From Streptomonospora alba (GTDB lineage Bacteria; Actinomycetota; Actinomycetes; Streptosporangiales; Streptosporangiaceae), in NCBI RefSeq assembly GCF_000826685.1, contig NZ_JROO01000031.1, positions 79,445 to 143,444 of the forward strand: 64,000 bases of DNA. Direction: 5' to 3'. Made by a program: the position numbers and the translations under genes. Below, in pieces: positions 8,502 to 16,391 of the stretch. The notes beneath the pieces are model-generated. The model saw only the letters and a list, made by a program, of their open reading frames with translations. It was not told where the DNA came from and did no database searches. The stretch's first letter is position 1, and every line of letters starts with the position of its first letter.

Positions 8502-9125
8502 ATGGCAGAGGAGACGACTGCGGAGGCCCCCCGGGCGTCCGGCGGCACCGCCTGGAAGCGGTTCGCTCTCACGTTCATCCCGGCGCTCGGCGCTGCGGGG
8601 ATCCTCGTCGGCCTGACCGCCCAGGGCACCCTCGCCGCGTCGTTCGCGGTCTCGGGCGAGAGTTTCAAGGTCTCGGCGGATCAGCTCGCCGGAACCGGCT
8701 TCGCCCAGTACGCCGACACCGCGACGTCCGCCGACGGCACGGAGCACCCCGTCGCGCTCTCGGTCATCGACCACGCGGAGCTCAGCAACCTCTGCCAGTC
8801 GGTGCTGATGGACACCGGAGTCGGTGAAGTGACGCTGCTCGTCAAGGCCGGCCAGGGCGACAAGCCGGCGGTCGCCGAGAACATGGTCATCGACGTCGAG
8901 CAGCTCTCCGGCGACGCCGAGTTCACCCAGATGGAGATCGGCCGCGACGCCAGCACGGTCGAGAACGCCACAGGCAAGACCGGCGAGGTCGGCGCCTTCG
9001 GCCAGCAGGCGGACAAGATCACCATCGACGGGCTCCGGCAGACGGCATGGTCCGTCAACGCCGGTACCTTCAGCCTCACCGGTCTGAAGTTGAGCGTGAA
9101 GCCCGGAAACCACGAGTGCTACTGA
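8502..9125 (+). CDS. DUF6230 family membrane-anchored protein
   Basis: 207 aa. One hydrophobic segment at about residues 23-46 after a short basic N-terminus anchors a beta-rich, Ser/Thr/Gly-containing outer domain that ends in CY. The family is DUF6230; relatives in Streptomyces have been labelled 'cholesterol esterase' in databases, but I see no catalytic GxSxG here, so that label should not be carried over. The start has a clean AAAGGAGG eight bases upstream. The next gene begins 4 bp after the stop, so the pair is translationally linked. Function unknown; envelope location is inferred. Confidence 0.75.
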   Translation: MAEETTAEAPRASGGTAWKRFALTFIPALGAAGILVGLTAQGTLAASFAVSGESFKVSADQLAGTGFAQYADTATSADGTEHPVALSVIDHAELSNLCQSVLMDTGVGEVTLLVKAGQGDKPAVAENMVIDVEQLSGDAEFTQMEIGRDASTVENATGKTGEVGAFGQQADKITIDGLRQTAWSVNAGTFSLTGLKLSVKPGNHECY

Positions 9126-9129
9126 TTCC

Positions 9130-10746
9130 ATGACCCGAAACGGCACCTCACGCAGCTGGCGCACCGCACGCGCGGCGTTCCGGCAGTGGCGCGGCGCCCG
9201 CCCTTTCTGGGGCGGCCTGCTGATTCTCCTCGCCGGAATCATCATCGTCGCGGCGCCCGTACTCAACCCTCTCGATCTGATCGTGGAGCAGGGCGTCGCG
9301 GGGATCTCCGGCTATTTCGCCGGACTGCTGCTGATGGCGGTCGGCGTGCTGGTGTGGCTGCAGCCGCCGCAGCGCTTCTTCTACGGCATCGCAGCGGTGC
9401 TGCTCTCGCTCGTCTCCTTCGTGACCTCCAACTTCGGCGGATTCGTCTTCGGGATGCTCTTCGGCTTGATCGGCGGTGCGCTGACCGCGGCCTGGGTACC
9501 CGACCGCGCGCGGAGAACCGCGTCGGAGAGCCCGTCCTCGCCGGCGCGCAAGCGCCTGGCGGGACTGCGCGGCAGCAGAGCGGGGCGCGCGAGCGAGGCC
9601 GAGACCGCGGTACAGCCTGCCTCCGAGGCCGCCGCAGACGAGTCGGACTCCGGTGCGGGGGACCCGTCCGCACCCGGCTCCCGGACCGGCCCGGCGGAGG
9701 ACGAGACGGGTCCTGCGCGGGAGATAGGGGATTCCGCGCAGGACTCCGCCCACGACGCGTCGGACACGGGCTCCACGGGGTCCCGGGCCGGCGGCGCCAC
9801 CTATTTCACGTCGCCCACCCCTTCGAGCGGCGCCGCCGCGGGGCGCCGGCGCCCCGCGGACGAGGCCGCCCCGGGCTCCGACGAGGGCTTATCGGCCGGC
9901 GACGGCGGCCCCTCGGGCGGCGGCCGGATGCACTCGCTGGCCGCGATCGCCGCGGCACTGGTCTTCGCGGTCCCCGCCCCGGCTGCCGCGACCTGGCCGT
10001 GGGACGACTGGTTCGGCGGCGACAGCGGGGAGGAGACCGCCGAGCCCGACCCGTCGGCCACTCCGACCCCCTCGCCGACGCCGTCGCCCTCCGGCGGCGC
10101 GGACGACGGCGCCGGTGGTGCACAAGGCGAGCAGGACGGCTCCGCCGAAGAGGCGGAGGACGGCGAGGGCGAAGAGGAGGAGGCGCCCGAGGCCGCCGAG
10201 GAGTGCTCTGTCCAGGAGGGCCCCGCCTCGATGAGCGAGGAGGAGTTCCGCGCCCTGCTGGAGGCCTGCCGCCAGGCCAAGGAGGACGGCGAGGCCCCGG
10301 ACTTCCAGGTCCGGCAGGGCGACCCGCCGGAGGGCGACGGCCGATGGCTCGCCCACACCGACACCTCAGGGCTCAGTGCCGACACTCTCAGCATGAGCGG
10401 CGCGGCCTTCGAGGGCGTGGTCGAGTACCCCGTCCAGGGCGGCACCGTGCGCTACCTCAAGATGTCCATGGACACCGCGGAACTCAGCGGCGCCCGGCAG
10501 TGGGCCGAGCACGCGGGTACCACCACATCGCTGGAGATCCCGGAGATGACCATGTCGGGAGACGTCGTCATGCACGTCACCCGGATGAAGGTGCGGATCC
10601 TGGGCATCCCGCTGGAGTTCACGCCGGACTTCCCGCCCCCGCTGCTCCTGCCGTCGATGACGGTCACCGACCTGGAGGCCGACCAGCCGCTGGCCCAGGC
10701 CCAGACGGTCAACATCACCGGGCTCGACGAGCAGGTGGAGAGCTGA
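9130..10746 (+). CDS. DUF6114 membrane protein with a fused C-terminal extracytoplasmic domain
   Basis: 538 aa in three parts. Residues about 25-128 hold four predicted membrane segments typical of DUF6114. Residues 130-270 are a disordered, acidic, Ser/Gly/Asp-rich linker. A new hydrophobic stretch (MHSLAAIAAALVFAVPAPA) at about 265-290 looks like a signal peptide or anchor, followed by a Pro/Thr and Glu-rich stretch and a C-terminal beta-type domain (about 400-538) containing FTPDFPPPLLLP. I recall the last domain as a separate secreted protein encoded beside DUF6230/DUF6114 in Streptomyces, so this looks like a gene fusion. Four bases separate it from the DUF6230 stop. Function unknown; probably an envelope complex. 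Confidence 0.7.
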   Translation: MTRNGTSRSWRTARAAFRQWRGARPFWGGLLILLAGIIIVAAPVLNPLDLIVEQGVAGISGYFAGLLLMAVGVLVWLQPPQRFFYGIAAVLLSLVSFVTSNFGGFVFGMLFGLIGGALTAAWVPDRARRTASESPSSPARKRLAGLRGSRAGRASEAETAVQPASEAAADESDSGAGDPSAPGSRTGPAEDETGPAREIGDSAQDSAHDASDTGSTGSRAGGATYFTSPTPSSGAAAGRRRPADEAAPGSDEGLSAGDGGPSGGGRMHSLAAIAAALVFAVPAPAAATWPWDDWFGGDSGEETAEPDPSATPTPSPTPSPSGGADDGAGGAQGEQDGSAEEAEDGEGEEEEAPEAAEECSVQEGPASMSEEEFRALLEACRQAKEDGEAPDFQVRQGDPPEGDGRWLAHTDTSGLSADTLSMSGAAFEGVVEYPVQGGTVRYLKMSMDTAELSGARQWAEHAGTTTSLEIPEMTMSGDVVMHVTRMKVRILGIPLEFTPDFPPPLLLPSMTVTDLEADQPLAQAQTVNITGLDEQVES

Positions 10747-10824
10747 TCCCAGTCGGCGTCGGCGGTCGCACCCGCGGCCGCCCGCCCGTGCCGGAGCGAC
10801 GATCGGTTTCCGGCAAGTACAGAC

Positions 10825-10862
10825 GCGCGGTGGGGGCGGTCACGAAGCCGTCCCCACCGCGC
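10825..10862. terminator. bidirectional hairpin between DUF6114 gene and helicase gene
   Basis: Arms GCGCGGTGGGGGCGG (10825-10839) and its near-complement at 10848-10862 (one G-T pair), loop 8 nt, followed by TTTCG on the plus strand. It lies between two convergent genes and can end transcription from both sides. Confidence 0.7.
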
Positions 10863-10892
10863 TTTCGTGTCAGCGGGAGTCTGCGGCTCCCC

Positions 10893-12782
10893 TCAGACGC
10901 CCGACAGGGCCTCGGCGGACGCGTCGACGCCGGCATCGGAGCCGGCGCCCGGCGTGGGGGGCAGCAATCGGCTGGGCGCGCCGACGTAGGAGACGTACAG
11001 CGCGTCCCGGGCCCGGGTGCAGGCGACGAACAGCAGATTGCGTTCCTGCTGGTACACCTGCTCCAGAGCCACAGGATCGCCCTCGGCCGAATCGATCGCG
11101 GCCTTGGGCGGCAGCAGCGGCTCGCTCATGCCCCCGATCGCCAGGCACCGGAACTCCTGGCCCTTGAGCCGGTGCATCGTGCCCACACGCACCGCGCGAA
11201 CGCCCTCGGCCGAGTCCAGGGGAGCGGTGGGCACGCCGCGGGCCTGCAGTTCCTTGGCTATGTGGCGGACGACCCAGTGATTGCGCCCGGCCACGGCGAT
11301 CGAGGCGGGGTCGACGCCCGCCTCCAGCCAGACGCGCACCCACTCGCCCATGGCGGTGCGCTCCTCGGCGCGCGAGGCGCACCCGCGCACGACGGGCTCG
11401 GGGCCGTGCAGCAGCGAGCGGTAGCCGGCGAGCATGTCGGCGGTGTCGTCCATGCCCACTGACGCGTGACGGGCCAGAACCGGCACGACCCAGTCGAGGA
11501 TCTCCTGGGTGACCCGGTAGCTCACGCGCAGCCGGTGGCTGCGCCCGCGAACGTTGACGCCGAGCGAGGCCAGCGACACCCGGTTGTCGTAGATGCGCTG
11601 GTTCGGGTCGCCGACGACGAACAGGTCGTCGGGTCCGCTGGGCACGGCGGCGCGCAGCATCCGCCACTGCGCCGGGTGCAGATCCTGGGCCTCGTCGACG
11701 ACGACGTGCCGGTACCGCGGCCCCGAGCGCGCCAGGGCCCGCGACGCCTCCAGCGCGAGCTGGGGGTAGCCCCACTCGTCGGCGACCTCCATCGCGCCGG
11801 TGTAGCGCTGCAGGGCCTCCCAGACGTGGGCGCGGTGCTCGGGCGCGAGGTGCAGCACGCGGCCGCTGCGCTCGCAGCGGATGTAGTCGGGCAGGCGGGT
11901 GATGTTCTGCGCGAGGATCACCTGCTCCCACTCGTCGACGAGGAACCGGCCGGAGTAGGGCAGCCCTTCGGCGCGGGCGGCCTCGCGCCAGCGCTCGCTC
12001 AGCTCCTCGCTGCCGAGCGCCTGGGGGCGGCGGCCGGTCCGCTCCTGGACCAGGGAGCGCGCGAGGCTGTCTACGGTGGCGACTTCGACGCGGTCACGCG
12101 GTTCGCGGTCGGGCAGGATGCGGTCCAGCTGCTGGGCCAGAGTCTGGGCCAGGACCCGGTTGAACGTGGTGAGCAGGACGCTCCGCCGTCCGTCGCGCGG
12201 GTAGCGGGCGGCGTCGCGGCGGGCGAGGTGCGCGGCTCTGTGCAGGGCGAGCACCGTCTTTCCGGTGCCGGGGCCGCCGGTCACCTGGGCCGACCCGGCG
12301 AAGCGCGCGTCGGCGAGGCGCTGCTGGCGGGGGTGCAGCGTGACCTGCCAGTCGGCGAAGGACTTGTCCAGGTCGGCCACGAGTTCCCGGGGGCCGAAGA
12401 CCTGCGGGAGCGCGCTGCGGGCGCCGGCGCCGGAGTGCGCGGGAGCCGCTTCGCCGGACTCGGCGAACTCCGCGCCCGCCCCGGCGCCCGCGGCGGAGGG
12501 GTCCGGGGCCGGCAGCCCGCGGGCGAAGGCCGCGGCATCCTCGTGCGGGCGGATGGCGATGAGCCAGGCGGAGTCCTCCGCGCCGGGTGTGACCACCCCG
12601 GTCCACTCCTGCCCGATGCGCAGCAGGGCGACCCGGGAGTCGGCGGCTTCGGCGACGGCCTCGATCCTGGAGTCGTCGCCCGACACGTACTCCTCTACGG
12701 CCGCGAGTGCGGCGGCCTGGACCTCGTGGTCGAGTCGGGAGAATTCAGAGAGGAACGTCGGGGAAATGGCGATCTTGGGCAC
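10893..12782 (-). CDS. UvrD/Rep-like superfamily 1 helicase with RelE-like N-terminus
   Basis: 629 aa. Walker A GGPGTGKT is at 169-176, the Walker B/DEAQ box VVVDEAQDLHP follows mid-protein, and the late motif TMHRLKGQEF and the final ACTRARDALYVSYVG block are SF1A features, so this is an ATP-dependent 3'-5' helicase or translocase. Residues 1-90 precede the motor. They read FLSEFSRLD..VQAAALAAVEEY, then SRVALLRIGQEWTGVV and a final AWLIAIRPHEDAAAFA, a pattern like RelE/ParE toxins and similar actinobacterial 'helicase plus toxin-fold' proteins. An Ala/Gly-rich linker joins the two. A role in RNA or DNA quality control is speculative. Its upstream region is a ~1 kb gene-poor stretch. Confidence 0.85.
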   Translation of the reverse strand: MPKIAISPTFLSEFSRLDHEVQAAALAAVEEYVSGDDSRIEAVAEAADSRVALLRIGQEWTGVVTPGAEDSAWLIAIRPHEDAAAFARGLPAPDPSAAGAGAGAEFAESGEAAPAHSGAGARSALPQVFGPRELVADLDKSFADWQVTLHPRQQRLADARFAGSAQVTGGPGTGKTVLALHRAAHLARRDAARYPRDGRRSVLLTTFNRVLAQTLAQQLDRILPDREPRDRVEVATVDSLARSLVQERTGRRPQALGSEELSERWREAARAEGLPYSGRFLVDEWEQVILAQNITRLPDYIRCERSGRVLHLAPEHRAHVWEALQRYTGAMEVADEWGYPQLALEASRALARSGPRYRHVVVDEAQDLHPAQWRMLRAAVPSGPDDLFVVGDPNQRIYDNRVSLASLGVNVRGRSHRLRVSYRVTQEILDWVVPVLARHASVGMDDTADMLAGYRSLLHGPEPVVRGCASRAEERTAMGEWVRVWLEAGVDPASIAVAGRNHWVVRHIAKELQARGVPTAPLDSAEGVRAVRVGTMHRLKGQEFRCLAIGGMSEPLLPPKAAIDSAEGDPVALEQVYQQERNLLFVACTRARDALYVSYVGAPSRLLPPTPGAGSDAGVDASAEALSGV

Positions 12783-13765
12783 GTCTGCGTATTCCTCCGG
12801 TCGCAGTCCTGGCGTGGTATGGCGCGTACAGGGTGACGAAGGGCGATGGGGAGTAGGCGAAGAGAGCGTGCGGCGGGGGCTCGGGTTCGCGGGGGTCGGC
12901 GGAGGCGGGCGGGAGGTCGGCGCAACGGGGTGCAGGCGAGGCGAATCAGCCGCCGACCAGCACCTTCACCAGAAGTCATGCTCCTGCCTGATTTTGGGCA
13001 AACGCGACCGAAAGACCGATTGCCGGGCCGCGGCAACCGTTTCGCGCCCACAGAGAAGGCGCAGTTCAAGCGTGCTTTTTCGGGTGTGTGTTCGGCCGCG
13101 ATCGCGCAGTGGCGCTCATCGGGGGTCCACAGGCCGGTCGAGCGGCCGATGGCGGGGTCCGTAAACGCTTATTCGGGCAGTCCGAAAGTCGATGCGCCGA
13201 ACCGGAAGGCCGGTCGGCAAGGCGAAGCGCCTGTGTGGCTCATGGGCGGAGTGGGCCGTACGACGATGTCCGTTACCGCTGATGCGGAAGACGGCGCCGC
13301 CCGGCCCTCGGCGGCCGACCATCCGGCCGCAGCGCGGGCTGAGGTCCCTGCCGGGGCCCGTCCTACCCCGGCAGGGGCCTCAGCCGACGTGCTCGGCGAG
13401 TAAGGGCTCCGCTGTCCGGCGCCGCACACCGGGTGGAAGCGGTGCCGCGCAGGCCGCTCGGCCCCGGTGCCTGACGAGCGGGCAGCGGGCTGCGGGCGCC
13501 GGGGATCGGTCCGCCGGGACTCGGCCGTGAGGGGCGTCGGGGGCAACCGCGCCCATTGTCGGGGGATGATCACTTCGAGCCGCGCCGCCAAGCGATCGGT
13601 GAACAATGATCGCACGGACGACGGAACTCCGAGCACCGTTCTCAGGGACTGGTTTTGCTTACCTTGCGTATCTCTGGGGCGGTTTGCGGCAACAACACAA
13701 TTCCACCGACCGGACGGGCCGTTCGAGGCGTGCCGGGTTTCGCAGCTGCGGCCCGCGCCGGACTC
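12783..13765. other. gene-poor interval of 983 bp
   Basis: No convincing gene on either strand: the open frames here are Arg/Pro/Ala-rich shadows without ribosome sites. Several patches are less GC-rich than the surroundings (for example around 12985-13010, 13155-13185 and 13595-13680), which is what promoters or an RNA gene would look like. The one strong structure is the hairpin at 13338-13384. The left part must hold the helicase promoter. I could not match the sequence to any RNA family I know. Confidence 0.5.
13338..13384. terminator. 19-bp stem-loop inside the gene-poor interval
   Basis: Arms 13338-13356 and 13366-13384 pair over 19 bp with a single G-T, loop 9 nt. No gene ends immediately before it on either strand, so it may terminate an unannotated small RNA or be the RNA itself. 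Confidence 0.55.
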
Positions 13766-14302
13766 TCAGCCCCGGCTCCGCGCCTGCTCCAGCGGGCGCA
13801 CACCCAGCGCTGTGGCCGTGAGCTCGGCGTCCGAGAACCGTGCGGTGTCCAGCCGGACTTCCGCCACGAGGCCGGGCTCCACCAGCCAGAACGCCAGGAC
13901 GTCGGTGCGGTGTCCGTGGGCGCCGCCGTGGCTGAAGGGGCGCAGGTCCCAGGTCTGGACGTCGCGCTCGTGGTACTCGGCGAGAAACGCCCGCACCGCA
14001 GGCAGGTCCCCGAGGCGCCCGCCCCGCAGGATGTTGATCTTCAGATCGACGCTGTATCCGCCCTCCGGCAGCTCGCGTTCCCACACCCGCGAGGCGAAGG
14101 CGACGCCGCCCCACTCGGTGTGGAAGTCGGTGACCTGGTCGCCGATCCCCTCGGGCAGGTGGTCGACGGAGAACCCCGCCAGCTCGTGCATCCCGACCTC
14201 CTTGACCGCGCCGTCGGCCGGCGGCGCCGCAAGCGGCCCGGCACCGGCGGCGAGCACAGTGAAGACGAGCACGGTGAACAGGACACGGGTGGTCGAACCC
14301 AT
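13766..14302 (-). CDS. secreted protein of unknown family
   Basis: 178 aa. It begins with a clear Sec signal peptide (MGSTTRVLFTVLVFTVLAAGAG, cleavage probably near residues 25-30) and has no lipobox and no further membrane segment. The mature part has short motifs ELAGFSVDHLPEG, GGVAFASRVWEREL and an acidic-aromatic C-terminal half. I do not recognise the family. I chose the ATG at 14300-14302 rather than the longer frame starting at 14497 because it gives the signal peptide directly and has a GAAAGG site 7 bases upstream. It is convergent with nothing and lies behind the cyd operon on the same strand, 256 bp after cydC. Confidence 0.65.
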   Translation of the reverse strand: MGSTTRVLFTVLVFTVLAAGAGPLAAPPADGAVKEVGMHELAGFSVDHLPEGIGDQVTDFHTEWGGVAFASRVWERELPEGGYSVDLKINILRGGRLGDLPAVRAFLAEYHERDVQTWDLRPFSHGGAHGHRTDVLAFWLVEPGLVAEVRLDTARFSDAELTATALGVRPLEQARSRG

Positions 14303-14558
14303 GGCGCACCTTTCGACGAAGCCGCCGGGCACCCCCTGCGGATGCCCGATCGCCTTCCATGCTCGAAGAGCGCCGTCCTGCCCACCACCTGGATTCCCGC
14401 TCTGTGGAAAAGCAGCCGCCGCGTGGCGTCCGGGCCCGTCTACGCGTCGCCGAGCCGACGGACCGTGATTCGCCGCGTCCGGGTCGCATACCCGCACGCC
14501 GCGCGTTCAGACCCGCCACGGGGCGGCCGCGGACCGGCCGGGAGCCGAGCCCCTCTGA

Positions 14559-16391
14559 TCAGCTCCGCAGAGCGCGCGCGTACCAGCCGTCCCTTCCCGC
14601 CAACTCCTCGTGCGTGCCGTGCTGGAGGACCTCGCCCTCGGCGACCACGTAGATGTCGTCGACCCGCTCAAGTCCGGCCAGATCGTGGGTGATCAGCAGG
14701 GTGGAGTACCCCACGGCCGCTGTCAGCAGGTCCGCAGTCACCGCGTCGCGCGTATCGGGGTCGAGGTGCGCCGTCGGCTCGTCCAGGACGAGCACCCGCG
14801 GCGCCGCCAGCAGCGCCCGCGCCAGGGCGATCCGCTGGCGCATACCGCCGCTGAGCTTCATCCCGTGCGATCCCACCTCGGTGCCGAGCCCGTCGGGCAT
14901 CGCCCGGACCTCTCCGGCGAGGCGGGCCCTCTCCAGCGCCTCCCACAGCCGGTCGTCGTCCGAGCCCGGAGCGGCGAGGCGCAGGTTCTCGCGCACCGTG
15001 CTCGCGAAGATGTGCGGGTCCTGCGGCACCCCGGTGACCGCGGCGCGGATCTCGTCGGCCGGATAGGCGGTGATGTCGGCGCCGTTCAGCTCCACCGTCC
15101 CCGCGTCGGGATCGCGGAACCGCAGCAGCACCGCGGCCAGTGTGCTCTTGCCGGCCCCGCTGGGCCCGACGACCGCGACGGTGCTCCCCGGCGCGACGTC
15201 GAGGTCGACGCCCCGCAGCGCCCACGGCTCGTCGGGGCCGTAGCGCACGCGCAAGGAGCGCACCCGCAGACCGCTCGCCGCTGTGCCCCCGGTACCGCCC
15301 GCATCGCCCGCGTCGGCGTCGGCGGGCAGACGGCGCTGCGGGTCCGGCGGCGGCGCGATCGAGGGCGGGGCGTCCAGGATGCCGAACAGGCGCTCGCCTC
15401 CTGCGCGGATCGCGCCGAGCCGCGCCGCGACGGCGGGCAGCGGGGCCACGACCTCGAAGGCCGCGAGAGCCGTCAGCACCAGTACGGCCAGCGAGACGGC
15501 GCTGAGCGATCCGCCCTCCACCGCTGCCACGCCCAGAAGCAGCGTGCCCCAGACGGTCAGGCCGGTGATCAGCGCGGAGGCGCCGGCCCCGAAGCCCAGC
15601 ACGGCGGCGTCGCGCCGCGCGATGCGGGTCAGGTCGGCGTCGGCGTCGTTCACGCGCTGCACCGCGCGGTCCATGGCGCCGTAGGCCACCAGGTCGGGAG
15701 CACCGTAGAGCGTGTCGACCAGGGCCGTGGCCAGTTCGCCCCGGGCGGCCGCCTGGCGCCGCCCTGGACGGCGCCCCAGGGCCGCCGCGATCAGCGGCAC
15801 GGCGAGCCCCGCAAGCAGCAGCCCCGCACCCAGCAGGAGCCCGCCGGGAACCAGGAGGACGGTGCAGAACACCACTGTCACGCCGCCGGTGAGAACCGCG
15901 GCCAGCGGCGGCGTCAGCCCGCGGACCAGCAGGTCCTGGCTCGCGTCGGTGTCGCTGACCAGTCGCGACACCAGGTCGCCGGAGCGGAAGCGGCGCACCG
16001 GCTCGGTGCGGGCCAGCCGTTCGTAGACGCGCACGCGCACGTCGGCGAGGGTGCGGAACGCGGCGTCATGGGTGACCAGCCGCTCCAGGTAGCGGGTGAC
16101 GCCCCGGGAGATGCCCAGCGCTCGCGTGGCGACCACGGCGACGCTCAGCGCCGTGATGGGCGGATGTTCCGCCGCGCGCGCGATGAGCCACGCGGCGACG
16201 CTCAGCAGCGCCACCCCCGACCCCGTCGCGAGCGCGCCCAGTACCACGCCGAGCAGGAACCTGGCGCTGCGCGGCCGTGCGAGCGCGATCATCCGCCACA
16301 GCGGGTCCCGACCGGGAGCGGCCGGGGCGTCGGGGTCGGTCGTCCGGTCCGACGCCTTCGCCTGCGCCCGGGCCGCGGTCTCGTAGCTCAT
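14559..16391 (-). CDS. cydC: thiol reductant ABC exporter subunit CydC
   Basis: 610-aa half transporter that with CydD exports cysteine/glutathione-type thiols and is needed for cytochrome bd maturation. Six transmembrane segments occupy about residues 35-330. The nucleotide-binding domain follows with Walker A GPSGAGKS, the ABC signature LSGGMRQRIALARALL and Walker B VLVLDEP, then the H-loop LLITHD. The ATG overlaps the cydD stop as ATGA, so the two are translationally coupled. The long frame continuing upstream to 17096 is only an overlap with cydD. Confidence 0.93.
   Translation of the reverse strand: MSYETAARAQAKASDRTTDPDAPAAPGRDPLWRMIALARPRSARFLLGVVLGALATGSGVALLSVAAWLIARAAEHPPITALSVAVVATRALGISRGVTRYLERLVTHDAAFRTLADVRVRVYERLARTEPVRRFRSGDLVSRLVSDTDASQDLLVRGLTPPLAAVLTGGVTVVFCTVLLVPGGLLLGAGLLLAGLAVPLIAAALGRRPGRRQAAARGELATALVDTLYGAPDLVAYGAMDRAVQRVNDADADLTRIARRDAAVLGFGAGASALITGLTVWGTLLLGVAAVEGGSLSAVSLAVLVLTALAAFEVVAPLPAVAARLGAIRAGGERLFGILDAPPSIAPPPDPQRRLPADADAGDAGGTGGTAASGLRVRSLRVRYGPDEPWALRGVDLDVAPGSTVAVVGPSGAGKSTLAAVLLRFRDPDAGTVELNGADITAYPADEIRAAVTGVPQDPHIFASTVRENLRLAAPGSDDDRLWEALERARLAGEVRAMPDGLGTEVGSHGMKLSGGMRQRIALARALLAAPRVLVLDEPTAHLDPDTRDAVTADLLTAAVGYSTLLITHDLAGLERVDDIYVVAEGEVLQHGTHEELAGRDGWYARALRS

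Noticed and set aside
13240..13403. 54-codon Ala/Pro-rich frame across the stem-loop
   Set aside because: Its coding sequence is mostly the hairpin; no ribosome site.
14303..14558. N-terminal extension of the secreted protein to 14497
   Set aside because: It would bury the signal peptide 65 residues inside the protein; the ATG at 14302 has a ribosome site.
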